Assembly (NCBI RefSeq): GCF_006716425.1
Contig: NZ_VFOZ01000001.1
Coordinates: 3,844,001 to 3,908,000, forward strand
Direction: 5' to 3'
Source of the DNA: Actinoallomurus bryophytorum
GTDB taxonomy: Bacteria; Actinomycetota; Actinomycetes; Streptosporangiales; Streptosporangiaceae
DNA: 64,000 bases
The position numbers and the translations under genes are program-made. Below are positions 1 through 13,485 of the stretch, piece after piece. The stretch's first letter is position 1. Each line of letters begins with the position of its first letter. Under the pieces are notes generated by a model. The model had not been told where the DNA came from, made no database searches, and saw only the letters and a list, made by a program, of their open reading frames with translations.

Positions 1-2496
<2,496 letters not shown>

Positions 2497-2516
2497 ACAC
2501 GGTACGAAACCCAAGT

Positions 2517-2555
2517 CCAGAGGCCGCTTCCGAGCAGTTCGGGAGCGGCCTCTGG
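2517..2555 (+). terminator. Rho-independent-type terminator after rpoC
   Basis: A perfect 12-bp stem (CCAGAGGCCGCT / AGCGGCCTCTGG) with a 15-nt loop starts 20 nt after the rpoC stop. There is no clear U-run, as is usual in high-GC actinobacteria. Confidence 0.8.
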
Positions 2556-2765
2556 CCTTGTCCGAAGAACCCCACATCAGCACGTGATTTGCAGTAAGGC
2601 CGGTCACCACGGCAGGCTGGGGCGAAGGGTATACCGGCGGAGATTACTGCCGGATGTGGTCGATGACAGACTCGGAGGTCCCCTTATGCGCCATGCGCCT
2701 TCGAGTGAAGTTATGCACTGCCGGCGGCTGGCCGCCGGCGGCATCGGCGCTGAAGGAGCCCGACG

Positions 2766-4994
2766 ATGACCGAGCAGAACGGCCCCCAGGGATCGCACTG
2801 GCCGTTGCCTGATGAGCAAGGTTCGTCCGAACCGTCCCCCACATCAGACGCCTCCGACAGCGACACGGGCGGGGCGCAGACCGGCCAGGGCGCGGCGCAG
2901 GAGCCGGAGACACCGTCCCCGGCCGCGGACGTTCCGCCGGAGGTCCTCGAGTCGGGCCGCACCGTGGTCTTCGGTGCGCACCGCCGGCCCGGCAAGCCCG
3001 CCGAGTCCGATGAGCTCGGCACCCCCGTCGCGAGTGGCGAGGAGACTCCCTCCGCGGAGCCGCCGGCGTACGGGCAGCCGGGCGGGTACCCCCCGCCGAG
3101 CGCACCGCCGCCGTACGGCGCGCCGGGTGCTCCCGGCGCCCCCGGTGAGCAGGCCCCTCCCGCGTACGGCCAGCCGCCCTACGGTGGCCAGCCCGGCGGC
3201 CCGCCGCCGTACTCCCAGCAGCCGTACGGACAGCAGCCCTATGGCCAGCAGCCCTATGGCCAGCAACCCTACGGACAGCAGCCCTACGACCAGCAGCAAC
3301 AGCCTTACGGTCAGCAGCCGAACGAGCAGCAGCAGCCTCCCTACGGCCAGCAGCAGCCGTACGGGCAGCCGTCCTACGGGCAGCCGGGCGAGCAGCCCTA
3401 CGACCAGCCTCCGCCGCCCTATGGTCAGCAGCAGCCGTACGGGCAGCCTCAGGAGCCGCCGGCCGGTTCTCCCGCCTACGGACAGGACGCCTACGGGCAG
3501 GGTCAGCAGGGAGGGCCCCCGCCCTACGGCCAGCAGCCCTACGGCGAGCAGCCGCCCTCGTACGGCCAGCAGCCCTATGGTCAGCAGCCCGGCTACCCCC
3601 AGCAGCCCTACGGCGACCAGGGGGGCTACGGCCAGCCCGGATACGCCCCTCCGCAGTACGGCGGGCAGCCGGGCTACGGACAGCCGGGAGCGCCCGCCTA
3701 CGGTGAGCCGCCCTCCGGCGAGGACGACGCGGCCGAGCGCACCTCGGTCGTGCCGCCGCCGGAGTCCGCACCGGGTGCGCCCTCGGGCGATCCCTCGCCG
3801 GCAGGCCACCCGGGCATGTCCGCGACCACGGCGTTCCCGGGCACGGGCTACGACACGGGTGAGCAGCAGCCGCCGTCCTCGTTCGGCTCCCGGCCGGGTG
3901 AGGGCGACGACTCGCACGCGACCATGCTCGACACCCCGATGCCGCCGGGACCGGCCACCGGTGACTACGCCGTGCCGTCCGGCGACGTTCCGGCGTACGG
4001 TGCCGCGCCCGTCGAGGACGTCGTGCCGGGCTTCGGCCCGCCGCAGGACGAGACCTCACAGGACGACCAGGGCGACCGGAGTGGCGCCGAGCGCACGTTG
4101 CTGGTGCCGCCCCCCGAGGGCGGATCGCCGTCGGAGAGCGCAGGACGGTTCGGCGAGGACGTGCCCGTGCACGGCGACGCGGACTCCGGCACCGCCCCGG
4201 GCGGTGAGGACAGGTCCGCCACCGCCTTCGGTTACACCTCGCCGGGCGAGCCGGCGTCGCCTCCCTCGCCGTACGAGCCTTCGTCACCGTACGAGCCGGC
4301 GGCCTCGTACGAGCCGGCCTCGCCCTATGACGCGTCGGCGCCGTACGCGGTGCCCCCGTCCGGTGGTGAGCCGTCGCCGTACGCCCCGCAGCCGGGGAGC
4401 GAGCCGGGTCAGCCGGGTCAGCCGTCCTGGGCGTCGCCGGGCGGTGAGCAGGGCTTCCCGCAGTACGGCCAGCCGGGTCAGCCAGGCCAGCCGGGTCAGG
4501 GACAGGACCCCGGGCAGCAGCAGCCCTACGGCGAGCAGCCGGGCCAGCAGGCCCAGCCGGGCCAGGCCCCGCAGGGTTACGGTCAGCCGGGTTACGGCCA
4601 GGGTTACGGTCAGCAGGGCTACGGGCAGCAGCAGGGCTACGGCCAGCAGTCGTACGGCCAGCAGCCCTACGGCGAGCAGCAGGGACAGCAGCCACAGCAG
4701 GGGCAGCCGCAAGAGGGCCAGCCCCAGGGCTACGGTCAGCAGCAGCCGGGTTACGGCCAGGGTTACGGTCAGCAGGGCTACGGACAGCAGCAGGGGTACG
4801 GCCAGCAGGCCGCGCCCTACGGTCAGCAGCAGCCCTACGGCCAGGAGCAAGCGGGCCAGGCCGGCTATCCCGGCTACGGGCAGTCGGCGGCCCCGGCCAC
4901 CGGCGGCGAGTCGAAGCAGAAGCTCTGGATCGCCCTCGGCGGCGGCGTGGTCGTCCTGATCATCCTGTTCATCATCCTGTTCGTGGCCCTCTGA
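2766..4994 (+). CDS. Tail-anchored low-complexity PYGQ-repeat protein, function unknown
   Basis: 742 aa. Residues about 100-315 and 560-710 are built almost only of Gly, Gln, Pro and Tyr in repeats such as [10 protein letters not shown] and YGQP. Residues 320-560 form an acidic Pro/Ser/Thr spacer with motifs [11 protein letters not shown] (T326) and [11 protein letters not shown] (T444); GRTVVF lies at T66. The only hydrophobic segment is the last 24 residues (WIALGGG...FVAL), preceded by KQK and followed directly by the stop. This predicts a C-tail anchor with the whole disordered chain in the cytoplasm. The start ATG 2766 follows GAAGGAG. The gene stands alone between rpoC and the str operon, with terminators on both sides. 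I do not recognise a named family. The composition resembles prion-like or condensate-forming domains (inference). Confidence 0.85.
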   Translation: MTEQNGPQGSHWPLPDEQGSSEPSPTSDASDSDTGGAQTGQGAAQEPETPSPAADVPPEVLESGRTVVFGAHRRPGKPAESDELGTPVASGEETPSAEPPAYGQPGGYPPPSAPPPYGAPGAPGAPGEQAPPAYGQPPYGGQPGGPPPYSQQPYGQQPYGQQPYGQQPYGQQPYDQQQQPYGQQPNEQQQPPYGQQQPYGQPSYGQPGEQPYDQPPPPYGQQQPYGQPQEPPAGSPAYGQDAYGQGQQGGPPPYGQQPYGEQPPSYGQQPYGQQPGYPQQPYGDQGGYGQPGYAPPQYGGQPGYGQPGAPAYGEPPSGEDDAAERTSVVPPPESAPGAPSGDPSPAGHPGMSATTAFPGTGYDTGEQQPPSSFGSRPGEGDDSHATMLDTPMPPGPATGDYAVPSGDVPAYGAAPVEDVVPGFGPPQDETSQDDQGDRSGAERTLLVPPPEGGSPSESAGRFGEDVPVHGDADSGTAPGGEDRSATAFGYTSPGEPASPPSPYEPSSPYEPAASYEPASPYDASAPYAVPPSGGEPSPYAPQPGSEPGQPGQPSWASPGGEQGFPQYGQPGQPGQPGQGQDPGQQQPYGEQPGQQAQPGQAPQGYGQPGYGQGYGQQGYGQQQGYGQQSYGQQPYGEQQGQQPQQGQPQEGQPQGYGQQQPGYGQGYGQQGYGQQQGYGQQAAPYGQQQPYGQEQAGQAGYPGYGQSAAPATGGESKQKLWIALGGGVVVLIILFIILFVAL

Positions 4995-5032
4995 GAGGGC
5001 GGCGCGTCTCTGCTTCCAACCGGGAGCGAACT

Positions 5033-5074
5033 ACGACACAATGCCGACGGAACAAACCGTCGGCATTGTGTCGT
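5033..5074 (+). terminator. Terminator after the PYGQ-repeat gene
   Basis: A perfect 18-bp inverted repeat (5033-5050 with 5057-5074) around an AACAAA loop lies 38 nt after the stop codon. It isolates the gene from the str operon. Confidence 0.85.
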
Positions 5075-5121
5075 TGTAGAGGAAGACTCGCCACGCCACG
5101 CCGATGTGGTAGAGCCTTGTT

Positions 5122-5150
5122 TTGACCCATGCGCGGGTGTTGGGTAGTCT
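5122..5150 (+). promoter_or_regulatory. Promoter of the str operon
   Basis: TTGACC (5122-5127), a 17-nt spacer, and TAGTCT (5145-5150) match the housekeeping sigma consensus. It lies about 310 nt upstream of rpsL and downstream of a terminator. Confidence 0.75.
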
Positions 5151-5458
5151 CTCCCTTCGTGCCCGCGGTTCGCGGGTTCAACGTGCGTGCACACCGATCT
5201 CGGTGCCTTACCGTCGTGAAGTCGACGCGGTGACCGGCCTGAAGTCAGCGTGCGGCGCGGATTCGACTCCCTGAGTTCACCTGGCCTTTCTCGGCTGAGT
5301 GCAGGAGGGCGTGCGCGACACGCCCGACCACGGGGGTCGGAGACAGAAGCAAAACGGCAGGTCATGGCCGCAGGATGGTCGTGACCGGCTGGCCGCGCGA
5401 GAGCGCGGCAGACCCCAGCAATGACTCAACGGCTTGGTACGAGGAAGACGGAGACGCG
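5151..5458 (+). other. Long 5' leader of the str operon
   Basis: About 300 nt separate the predicted transcription start from rpsL. No good reading frame is seen. A short hairpin CCCGCGGTTCGCGGG lies near 5162-5176. An upstream in-frame GTG (5375) would add 28 residues unlike S12, so this is treated as untranslated leader, possibly carrying post-transcriptional control. Confidence 0.5.
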
Positions 5459-5833
5459 GTGCCCACGATCCAGCAGCTGGTCCGCAAGGGCCGCCAGGAC
5501 AAGGTGACCAAGAACAAGACGCCGGCGCTCAAGGGAAGCCCGCAGCGCCGCGGCGTCTGCACGCGCGTCTACACGACGACGCCTAAGAAGCCGAACTCCG
5601 CGCTGCGCAAGGTCGCCCGTGTCCGCCTGACGAGCGGGATAGAGGTCACGGCCTACATCCCGGGCGTTGGACACAACCTGCAGGAGCACTCGATCGTGCT
5701 CGTGCGTGGCGGCCGTGTGAAGGACCTTCCGGGTGTTCGGTACAAGATCATCCGGGGGTCACTGGACACCCAGGGTGTCCGGAACCGGAAGCAGGCCCGG
5801 AGCCGCTACGGCGCGAAGAAGGAGAAGAGCTGA
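5459..5833 (+). CDS. rpsL: 30S ribosomal protein S12
   Basis: 124 aa, the usual actinobacterial length. S12 lines the decoding centre of the 30S subunit. GTG 5459 is chosen because the protein then begins [12 protein letters not shown] as in the family, with GGAG 5 nt upstream. The loop [11 protein letters not shown] keeps the lysines that are changed in streptomycin-resistant mutants, so the wild-type form is expected. It is the first gene of the str operon and rpsG starts 1 nt after its stop. Confidence 0.98.
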   Translation: MPTIQQLVRKGRQDKVTKNKTPALKGSPQRRGVCTRVYTTTPKKPNSALRKVARVRLTSGIEVTAYIPGVGHNLQEHSIVLVRGGRVKDLPGVRYKIIRGSLDTQGVRNRKQARSRYGAKKEKS

Positions 5834-5834
5834 G

Positions 5835-6305
5835 ATGCCTCGCAAGGGCCCCGCAGGTAAGCGCCAGCTGATCGCTGACCCGGTGTACAACTCGCCGTTG
5901 GTCACTTCGCTGGTCAACAAGGTCCTGCTCGACGGCAAGCGGTCGATCGCTCAGAGCATCGTGTACGACGCCCTCGAGGGGTGCCGTGACAAGAGTGGCA
6001 ACGACCCCGTCGTGACGCTCAAGCGCGCACTCGACAACGTCAAGCCGACCCTTGAGGTCCGCAGCCGGCGAGTCGGTGGCGCCACCTACCAGGTGCCCGT
6101 CGAGGTTCGCCCGGCGCGCAGCACCACCCTCGCGCTCCGCTGGCTCGTGCTCTACGCGCGGCAGCGGCGTGAGAAGACCATGACCGAGCGGCTGATGAAT
6201 GAGCTGCTCGACGCGAGCAACGGCCTCGGCGCGAGTGTGAAGAAGCGCGAGGACACGCACAAGATGGCGGAGTCCAACAAGGCCTTCGCTCATTACCGCT
6301 GGTAA
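5835..6305 (+). CDS. rpsG: 30S ribosomal protein S7
   Basis: 156 aa, standard length. S7 is a primary 16S rRNA-binding protein that nucleates the 30S head. It begins [12 protein letters not shown] and ends HYRW, both typical of the family. ATG 5835 is chosen because upstream in-frame codons only re-read the end of rpsL. One base lies between the rpsL stop and this start, so the two are translationally coupled. Confidence 0.98.
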   Translation: MPRKGPAGKRQLIADPVYNSPLVTSLVNKVLLDGKRSIAQSIVYDALEGCRDKSGNDPVVTLKRALDNVKPTLEVRSRRVGGATYQVPVEVRPARSTTLALRWLVLYARQRREKTMTERLMNELLDASNGLGASVKKREDTHKMAESNKAFAHYRW

Positions 6306-6347
6306 CCCCAGCACCAAGACGTACGAGACTAGACGAGGGCGCGAGCA

Positions 6348-8459
6348 GTGGCTACTCAGACCGGCGTAGACCTGGCCAAGGTCCGGAATATCGGGATCAT
6401 GGCCCATATCGACGCGGGCAAGACCACCACAACCGAGCGGATCCTGTACTACACCGGTGTCAACTACAAGATCGGTGAAGTCCATGAGGGCGCAGCCACC
6501 ATGGACTGGATGGAACAGGAGCAGGAGCGCGGCATCACGATCACGTCTGCCGCGACGACCGTCCACTGGGCGGTCGACGACGTCGACCACACGATCAACA
6601 TCATCGACACGCCCGGGCACGTTGACTTCACCGTCGAGGTGGAGCGCAACCTGCGCGTGCTGGACGGTGCCGTGGCGGTCTTCGACGGCGTCGCCGGGGT
6701 CGAGCCGCAGTCCGAGACGGTGTGGCGTCAGGCCGACCGTTACAACGTGCCGCGGATGTGCTTCGTCAACAAGCTCGACCGCGTCGGCGCGGAGTTCCAC
6801 CGCTGCGTCGACATGATCGTCGATCGCCTGCACGCCACTCCGCTGGTGCTGCAGATCCCGATCGGTGCCGAGGCCGACTTCAAGGGCGTTATCGACCTGG
6901 TCCGCATGAAGGCCCTGGTGTGGAGCGCCGAGGCGGCCAAGGGCGAGATGTACGACGTTCTCGACATTCCTGACACGCACGCCGATGCCGCCCGCGAGTG
7001 GCACGACAAGCTGGTCGAGACGCTCGCCGAGGCCGACGACGAGATCATGGAGCTGTACCTCGAGGGCAACGAGCCCACGGTGGAGCAGCTGGTCCCGGCC
7101 ATTCGCCGGGCCACGATCGCCGGCAACCTCACCCCGGTCACCTGTGGCACCGCGTTCAAGAACAAGGGCGTGCAGCCGCTGCTCGACGCGATCGTCAACT
7201 ACCTCCCCTCGCCGCTCGACGTCGAGTCCATCAAGGGCCACGACTACCGCGACGAAGAGAAGGTCATCGAGCGCAGGCCGAGCGAGGAAGAGCCGTTCGC
7301 GGCTCTCGCTTTCAAGATCATGAGCGACCCGCACCTCGGCAAGCTCACCTTCATCCGCGTCTACTCGGGCTTGCTGGAGACCGGCACCACGGTCCTGAAC
7401 AGCGTGAAGGACCGCAGGGAGCGCATCGGCAAGATCTACCGGATGCACGCGAACAAGCGCGAGGAGATCGAGCGCGTGGGCGCGGGCGACATCGTCGCGG
7501 TGATGGGGCTCAAGCAGACCACCACCGGCGAGACGCTCTCCGACATGAAGAGCCCGGTGATCCTGGAGTCGATGAACTTCCCGGCTCCGGTCATCAACGT
7601 CGCCATCGAGCCCAAGACCAAGGTCGACCAGCAGAAGCTGGGCACCGCGATCCAGCGGCTCGCCGAGGAGGACCCGTCCTTCCAGGTGCGGACCGACGAG
7701 GAGACCGGCCAGACCATCATCTCCGGCATGGGCGAGCTGCACCTCGAGGTGCTGGTCGACCGCATGAAGCGGGAGTTCAAGGTCGAGGCCAACGTCGGCC
7801 GGCCGCAGGTCGCCTACCGCGAGACCATCCGCCGCAAGGTGGAGAAGGTCGAGTACACCCACAAGAAGCAGACGGGTGGCTCGGGCCAGTTCGGCCGCGT
7901 CATCATCGACCTGGAGCCGCTCGGCGGCGGCAGTGACGGCTACGAGTTCGAGAACAAGGTCACCGGTGGCCGCATCCCGCGGGAGTACATCCCGTCGGTC
8001 GACGCGGGTTGCCAGGAGGCGGCCGAGTTCGGCGTGCTCGCCGGATACCCGCTGGTCGGAGTCAAGGTCACTCTGCAGGACGGCGCCTACCATGACGTCG
8101 ACTCCTCGGAGCTGGCCTTCAAGATCGCCGGTTCCATGGCGTTCAAGGAGGCGGCTCGCAGAGCCGACCCCGCGCTGCTGGAGCCGATGATGGCCGTCGA
8201 GGTCACCACTCCTGAGGACTACATGGGTGACGTCATCGGCGACCTGAACGGCCGTCGTGGCCAGATTCAGGAAATGGGCGAGCGTCACGGAGTCAAGGTC
8301 ATCAAGTCCACCGTGCCACTGTCCGAGATGTTCGGATACGTCGGTGACCTGCGGAGCAAGACTCAGGGACGCGCCGTTTTCACGATGCAGTTCGACTCCT
8401 ACGCCGAGGTCCCAGGGAACGTCGCGCAGGAGATCATCGCCAAGGCGCGCGGCGAATAA
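6348..8459 (+). CDS. fusA: Elongation factor G
   Basis: 703 aa translocation GTPase. G1 is [13 protein letters not shown], followed by RGIT, DTPGHVD and NKLD in order, then domains [15 protein letters not shown] and GYPLVGVKV are recognisable. The GTG start at 6348 yields [22 protein letters not shown]. It lies 42 nt after rpsG in the str operon. Length and all motifs are intact, and this is the translational form rather than a tetracycline-resistance paralogue. Confidence 0.98.
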   Translation: MATQTGVDLAKVRNIGIMAHIDAGKTTTTERILYYTGVNYKIGEVHEGAATMDWMEQEQERGITITSAATTVHWAVDDVDHTINIIDTPGHVDFTVEVERNLRVLDGAVAVFDGVAGVEPQSETVWRQADRYNVPRMCFVNKLDRVGAEFHRCVDMIVDRLHATPLVLQIPIGAEADFKGVIDLVRMKALVWSAEAAKGEMYDVLDIPDTHADAAREWHDKLVETLAEADDEIMELYLEGNEPTVEQLVPAIRRATIAGNLTPVTCGTAFKNKGVQPLLDAIVNYLPSPLDVESIKGHDYRDEEKVIERRPSEEEPFAALAFKIMSDPHLGKLTFIRVYSGLLETGTTVLNSVKDRRERIGKIYRMHANKREEIERVGAGDIVAVMGLKQTTTGETLSDMKSPVILESMNFPAPVINVAIEPKTKVDQQKLGTAIQRLAEEDPSFQVRTDEETGQTIISGMGELHLEVLVDRMKREFKVEANVGRPQVAYRETIRRKVEKVEYTHKKQTGGSGQFGRVIIDLEPLGGGSDGYEFENKVTGGRIPREYIPSVDAGCQEAAEFGVLAGYPLVGVKVTLQDGAYHDVDSSELAFKIAGSMAFKEAARRADPALLEPMMAVEVTTPEDYMGDVIGDLNGRRGQIQEMGERHGVKVIKSTVPLSEMFGYVGDLRSKTQGRAVFTMQFDSYAEVPGNVAQEIIAKARGE

Positions 8460-8541
8460 CGCCCGAGCCGAGTGACTCAACCAGCCACATTCACGAAATA
8501 CGTACGTCGCAGGGCGTCAAGAGAGATTCAAGGAGACACCA

Positions 8542-9735
<1,194 letters not shown>

Positions 9736-9745
9736 TACCCGCGGC

Positions 9746-9784
9746 GCGGCGGTCGGAGCTCCCGGAAACGGGCCCGGCCGCCGC
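9746..9784 (+). terminator. Terminator after tuf
   Basis: An 11-bp GC stem (9746-9756 with 9774-9784, one G-U pair) encloses an inner CCCGG/CCGGG hairpin. It starts 10 nt after the tuf stop and separates the str and S10 operons. Confidence 0.7.
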
Positions 9785-9887
9785 ACCACGACTCCCGACT
9801 TAACGGGATCTTCGCGGGAGACGCGAGAGCGGCTCACGCGGGGTGTAATCCAGCGGCACCTAGGAAGCAAAGGACACCGAGGCCACA

Positions 9888-10196
9888 ATGGCGGGACAGA
9901 AGATCCGCATTCGGCTCAAGGCCTACGACCACGAGGTCATCGACACTTCGGCGCGAAAGATCGTCGAGACGGTGACGCGCACTGGCGCCAAGGTCGCCGG
10001 CCCGGTGCCGCTGCCGACCGAGAAGAACGTGTACTGCGTCATCCGCTCGCCGCACAAGTACAAGGACAGCCGCGAGCACTTCGAGATGCGTACGCACAAG
10101 CGCCTGATCGACATCATCGATCCGACGCCCAAGACGGTCGACTCGCTCATGCGGCTCGATCTTCCGGCCGGTGTCGACATCGAGATCAAGCTCTAA
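9888..10196 (+). CDS. rpsJ: 30S ribosomal protein S10
   Basis: 102 aa, standard length. S10 binds in the 30S head; the same protein (NusE) takes part in antitermination. It begins [19 protein letters not shown] and holds the [20 protein letters not shown] block. It opens the S10 operon and rplC follows after 12 nt. Confidence 0.98.
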   Translation: MAGQKIRIRLKAYDHEVIDTSARKIVETVTRTGAKVAGPVPLPTEKNVYCVIRSPHKYKDSREHFEMRTHKRLIDIIDPTPKTVDSLMRLDLPAGVDIEIKL

Positions 10197-10208
10197 GGGC
10201 ATCCAGAG

Positions 10209-10856
10209 ATGAGCAAGCAGAGAAAGGGCGTTCTGGGCGAGAAGCTCGGTATGACCCAGGTCTTCGACGATGAGGGCCGGATCGTTCCGGTAACCGTCGT
10301 CCAAGCTGGGCCGTGCGTCGTCACCCGAGTGCGTACGCCGGACACCGACGGCTACTCCGCCGTCCAGCTCGGCTACGGCCAGATCGACCCCCGCAAGGTC
10401 AACAAGCCTCTTACCGGGCACTTCGACAAGGCCGGCGTCACGCCGCGCCGTCACGTCGTCGAGCTGCGCACCGAGGACGCCACCGAGTACGAGCTCGGCC
10501 AGGAGATCACTGTTGAGGTCTTCGAGGCCGGGCAGCGGATCGACGTCACCGGCCGCAGCAAGGGCAAGGGCACCGCGGGTGTCATGAAGCGCCACGGCTT
10601 CAAGGGCCTCAGCGCCTCTCACGGCACCCAGCGCAAGCACCGCTCACCCGGTTCGATCGGTGGCTGCGCGACGCCGGGTCGCGTGTTCAAGGGCCTGCGC
10701 ATGGCCGGCCGCTACGGCAACACGCGGACGACCGTGCAGAACCTCACCGTGCACGCCATCGACGCCGACAAGGGACTGCTCCTGATCAAGGGCGCGGTTC
10801 CCGGCCCGAACGGCGGCCTGATCCTGGTGCGCAGCGCCGCGAAGGGGGCGAAGTAA
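10209..10856 (+). CDS. rplC: 50S ribosomal protein L3
   Basis: 215 aa. L3 contacts the peptidyl-transferase region of 23S rRNA. It starts [21 protein letters not shown] and carries the [20 protein letters not shown] loop typical of L3. The TAA stop is followed immediately by the GTG of rplD. Confidence 0.98.
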   Translation: MSKQRKGVLGEKLGMTQVFDDEGRIVPVTVVQAGPCVVTRVRTPDTDGYSAVQLGYGQIDPRKVNKPLTGHFDKAGVTPRRHVVELRTEDATEYELGQEITVEVFEAGQRIDVTGRSKGKGTAGVMKRHGFKGLSASHGTQRKHRSPGSIGGCATPGRVFKGLRMAGRYGNTRTTVQNLTVHAIDADKGLLLIKGAVPGPNGGLILVRSAAKGAK

Positions 10857-11498
10857 GTGACCAGCAAGCTCGAGATCGAGCTCGCCCCGGAGATCTTCGA
10901 CGCCAAGGTCAACGTGCCGTTGATCCACCAGGTCGTCGTGGCGCAGCTCGCCGCGGCGCGGCAGGGCACGCACAAGACCAAGACCCGCGGCGAGGTCTCC
11001 GGCGGTGGCAAGAAGCCGTATCGGCAGAAGGGCACCGGCCGGGCCCGTCAGGGTTCGACGCGCGCCCCGCAGTTCGCCGGCGGTGGCATCGTCCACGGCC
11101 CGCAGCCGCGCTCGTACGTGCAGAAGACGCCCAAGAAGATGAAGGCCGCCGCGCTTCGCGGTGCCCTGTCGGACCGGGCTCGTCACGGCCGCGTGCACGT
11201 GATGTCGGCCCTGGTCGAGGGCGACACGCCCAAGACCAAGGACGCGGTCACCGCGCTGCGCTCGATCAGCGAGGCCGAGAAGATCCTGTTGGTCCTCGAC
11301 CGTGAGGACAGCGTGAGCTGGCTGAGCATCCGCAACGTCGCCGAGGTGCACGTGCTGATGGCCGACCAGCTCAACACGTACGACGTGCTCTGTAATGACG
11401 AGATCGTCTTCACCGAGCAGTCGTACCGGGCCTTTCTCGCCAAGGCGCTGGGTCAACACAGCGTCGACCACGTCGGTGGGAAGGAGAAGGCCAAGTGA
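10857..11498 (+). CDS. rplD: 50S ribosomal protein L4
   Basis: 213 aa. L4 lines the peptide exit tunnel. The basic loop [19 protein letters not shown] and the FAGGG block identify it. The GTG start abuts the rplC stop and has GAAGGGGGC upstream. Its end overlaps rplW by 4 nt (GTGA). In Escherichia coli L4 autoregulates this operon; nothing in the sequence shows that here. Confidence 0.98.
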   Translation: MTSKLEIELAPEIFDAKVNVPLIHQVVVAQLAAARQGTHKTKTRGEVSGGGKKPYRQKGTGRARQGSTRAPQFAGGGIVHGPQPRSYVQKTPKKMKAAALRGALSDRARHGRVHVMSALVEGDTPKTKDAVTALRSISEAEKILLVLDREDSVSWLSIRNVAEVHVLMADQLNTYDVLCNDEIVFTEQSYRAFLAKALGQHSVDHVGGKEKAK

Positions 11499-11797
11499 GC
11501 AGGATCACCGACCCGCGCGACGTTCTCATCGCACCCGTCATCTCTGAGAAGAGCTACGGACTGCTGGACGAGAACAAATACACGTTCGAGGTTCGCCCGG
11601 ACGCCAACAAGACCCAGATCAGGCAGGCCGTTGAGTCCGTCTTCGGGGTCAAGGTGACCGGCGTGAACACGCTCAACCGGTCGGGTAAGCGCAAGCGCAC
11701 CCGGTTCGGTTATGGCAAGCGCAAGGACACCAAGCGGGCCATCGTGAGCCTGGCCGAGGGTGAGCGGATCGAGATCTTCGGAGGCGCGGTCTCATGA
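11495..11797 (+). CDS. rplW: 50S ribosomal protein L23
   Basis: 100 aa. L23 sits at the tunnel exit and docks the signal recognition particle and trigger factor. It begins with [18 protein letters not shown] and has the [19 protein letters not shown] loop. The GTG start overlaps rplD by 4 nt. Its stop overlaps a possible 40-codon frame, then rplB follows 128 nt later, an unusually wide gap for this operon. Confidence 0.98.
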   Translation: MSRITDPRDVLIAPVISEKSYGLLDENKYTFEVRPDANKTQIRQAVESVFGVKVTGVNTLNRSGKRKRTRFGYGKRKDTKRAIVSLAEGERIEIFGGAVS

Positions 11798-11916
11798 CCC
11801 TCTCCTCCGTGGCGTACGGCTCCCGTGAGGGAGCGCAGGTGCGCGACCTCCGGACCCCGAGCATCGCGGAGGGCCGGTCCGGATCGGTAAACCGTCCGAA
11901 GACAGACAAGGGATGA
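11794..11916 (+). CDS. Possible 40-aa minicistron between rplW and rplB
   Basis: An ATG at 11794 overlaps the rplW stop as ATGA and opens 40 codons ending TGA 11914-11916, 9 nt before rplB. The product ([18 protein letters not shown]... ) is hydrophilic and matches nothing I know. Third-position GC is about 80%, compatible with coding but also with background. The precise coupling to rplW and the otherwise unexplained gap are the only support. It may simply be leader sequence. Confidence 0.25.
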   Translation: MTLSSVAYGSREGAQVRDLRTPSIAEGRSGSVNRPKTDKG

Positions 11917-11925
11917 ACGAAAAAG

Positions 11926-12759
11926 ATGGGCATCCGTAAGTACAAGCCGACGACTCCCGGTCGCCGCGGTTCGAGTGTGGCCGACTTTGTCGAGGTCACC
12001 CGGACCGAGCCGGAAAAGTCGCTGGTGCGTCCGCTTCCCAAGAAGGGCGGCCGTAACGTTCACGGCCGTATCACCACCCGGCATCAGGGCGGCGGTCACA
12101 AGCGGGCGTACCGGGTCATCGACTTTCGGCGCGCCGACAAAGACGGCGTGCCGGCCAAGGTCGCGCACATCGAGTACGACCCGAACCGCACCGCGCGGAT
12201 CGCACTGCTGCACTACGCCGACGGGGAGAAGCGCTACATCCTCTGCCCGACCGGTGTGAAGCAGGGCGACCGCGTCGAGAACGGTCCGACCGCCGACATC
12301 AAGCCGGGCAACTGCCTGCCGCTGCGCAACATACCGACCGGTACGGTCGTGCACGCGATCGAGCTTCGGCCCGGTGGCGGCGCCAAGCTGGCCCGTTCGG
12401 CCGGCTCCGGCGCTCAGCTGCTGGCCAAGGAGGGCAAGTACGCCACGCTGCGTATGCCCTCGGGCGAGATGCGGATGGTGGACCTGCGCTGCCGCGCCAC
12501 GGTAGGTGAGGTCGGCAACTCAGAGCAGTCCAACATCAACTGGGGCAAGGCCGGCCGCATGCGGTGGAAGGGCAAGCGCCCGACCGTCCGCGGCGTCGCG
12601 ATGAACCCGATCGACCACCCGCACGGCGGTGGTGAGGGCAAGACCTCAGGTGGCCGTCACCCGTCCAGCCCGTGGGGCCAGCCAGAGGGTCGCACCCGGA
12701 AGGCGAACAAGCCGTCCGACCGGCTCATCGTCCGACGTCGTAGCAAGAAGAAGCGGTAG
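11926..12759 (+). CDS. rplB: 50S ribosomal protein L2
   Basis: 277 aa, usual length. L2 is needed for subunit joining and peptidyl transfer. It starts [20 protein letters not shown] and has [19 protein letters not shown] with the conserved His of the peptidyl-transferase region. The upstream Shine-Dalgarno is weak (AAGGGA is about 12 nt away). rpsS starts 10 nt later. Confidence 0.98.
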   Translation: MGIRKYKPTTPGRRGSSVADFVEVTRTEPEKSLVRPLPKKGGRNVHGRITTRHQGGGHKRAYRVIDFRRADKDGVPAKVAHIEYDPNRTARIALLHYADGEKRYILCPTGVKQGDRVENGPTADIKPGNCLPLRNIPTGTVVHAIELRPGGGAKLARSAGSGAQLLAKEGKYATLRMPSGEMRMVDLRCRATVGEVGNSEQSNINWGKAGRMRWKGKRPTVRGVAMNPIDHPHGGGEGKTSGGRHPSSPWGQPEGRTRKANKPSDRLIVRRRSKKKR

Positions 12760-12769
12760 GAGTTGTCCG

Positions 12770-13051
12770 ATGCCACGTAGCCTCAAGAAGGGCCCGTTCG
12801 TCGATGACCACCTGATCAAGAAGGTGGACACGCAGAACGAGAAGGGCACCAAGAACGTCATCAAGACGTGGTCGCGGCGCTCCATGATCGTGCCCGACAT
12901 GCTCGGTCACACGATCGCCGTGCACGACGGCCGCAAGCACGTCCCGGTGTTCATCACCGAGGCGATGATCGGCCACAAGCTTGGAGAGTTCGCCCCGACG
13001 CGGACGTTCAAGGGCCACATCAAGGACGACCGCCGCAGTCGGCGCGGCTGA
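12770..13051 (+). CDS. rpsS: 30S ribosomal protein S19
   Basis: 93 aa, standard. S19 binds the 30S head near S13. [19 protein letters not shown] and the [19 protein letters not shown] block identify it. ATG 12770 has TAGGAG 6 nt upstream; longer readings would start inside rplB. Confidence 0.98.
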   Translation: MPRSLKKGPFVDDHLIKKVDTQNEKGTKNVIKTWSRRSMIVPDMLGHTIAVHDGRKHVPVFITEAMIGHKLGEFAPTRTFKGHIKDDRRSRRG

Positions 13052-13080
13052 CCGTAAGTATCGAGAGCGAGGAAACAGCG

Positions 13081-13485
13081 ATGGAAGCCAGGGCCCAGGC
13101 GCGGTACGCCCGCGTCACGCCCAGAAAGGCCCGCCGCGTGGTGGACCTCATCCGCGGTATGCAAGCCGCGGAGGCTCAGGCGGTGCTGCGGTTCGCCCCC
13201 CAGGCTGCGAGCGAGCCGGTGTACAAGGTGCTCTCGAGCGCCATCGCCAACGCCGAGCACAACGACAAGCTCGACGCCGACACGCTCTGGGTGAGCCGGG
13301 CGTGGGTCGATGAGGGCCCGACGCTCAAGCGCTACCGCCCGCGTTCGATGGGGCGTGCGTACCGCATCAACAAGCGCACCAGCCACATCACGGTCGTGGT
13401 CGAGTCACGGCCCGAGGGCAACAAGGCCGGCGCCGGCAAGAACGCCGGGAACACCGGCCGTAAGCAGACGAGGAGGACCCGCTAG
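13081..13485 (+). CDS. rplV: 50S ribosomal protein L22
   Basis: 134 aa. The extended hairpin of L22 reaches into the exit tunnel. It starts [20 protein letters not shown]; the hairpin region is [20 protein letters not shown]. The Lys/Gly-rich C-terminal tail is slightly longer than in E. coli, as usual in actinobacteria. Its TAG stop overlaps the rpsC GTG by 1 nt. Confidence 0.98.
   Translation: MEARAQARYARVTPRKARRVVDLIRGMQAAEAQAVLRFAPQAASEPVYKVLSSAIANAEHNDKLDADTLWVSRAWVDEGPTLKRYRPRSMGRAYRINKRTSHITVVVESRPEGNKAGAGKNAGNTGRKQTRRTR

Noticed and set aside
2644-4695. 683-codon leftward open frame, Arg/Pro/Ala-rich
   Set aside because: It is the antisense shadow of the PYGQ-repeat gene; the composition is meaningless and it has no ribosome-binding site.
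5748-8480. 910-codon leftward open frame across rpsG and fusA
   Set aside because: It is an antisense shadow of EF-G caused by GC-rich codons. No family resemblance is seen.
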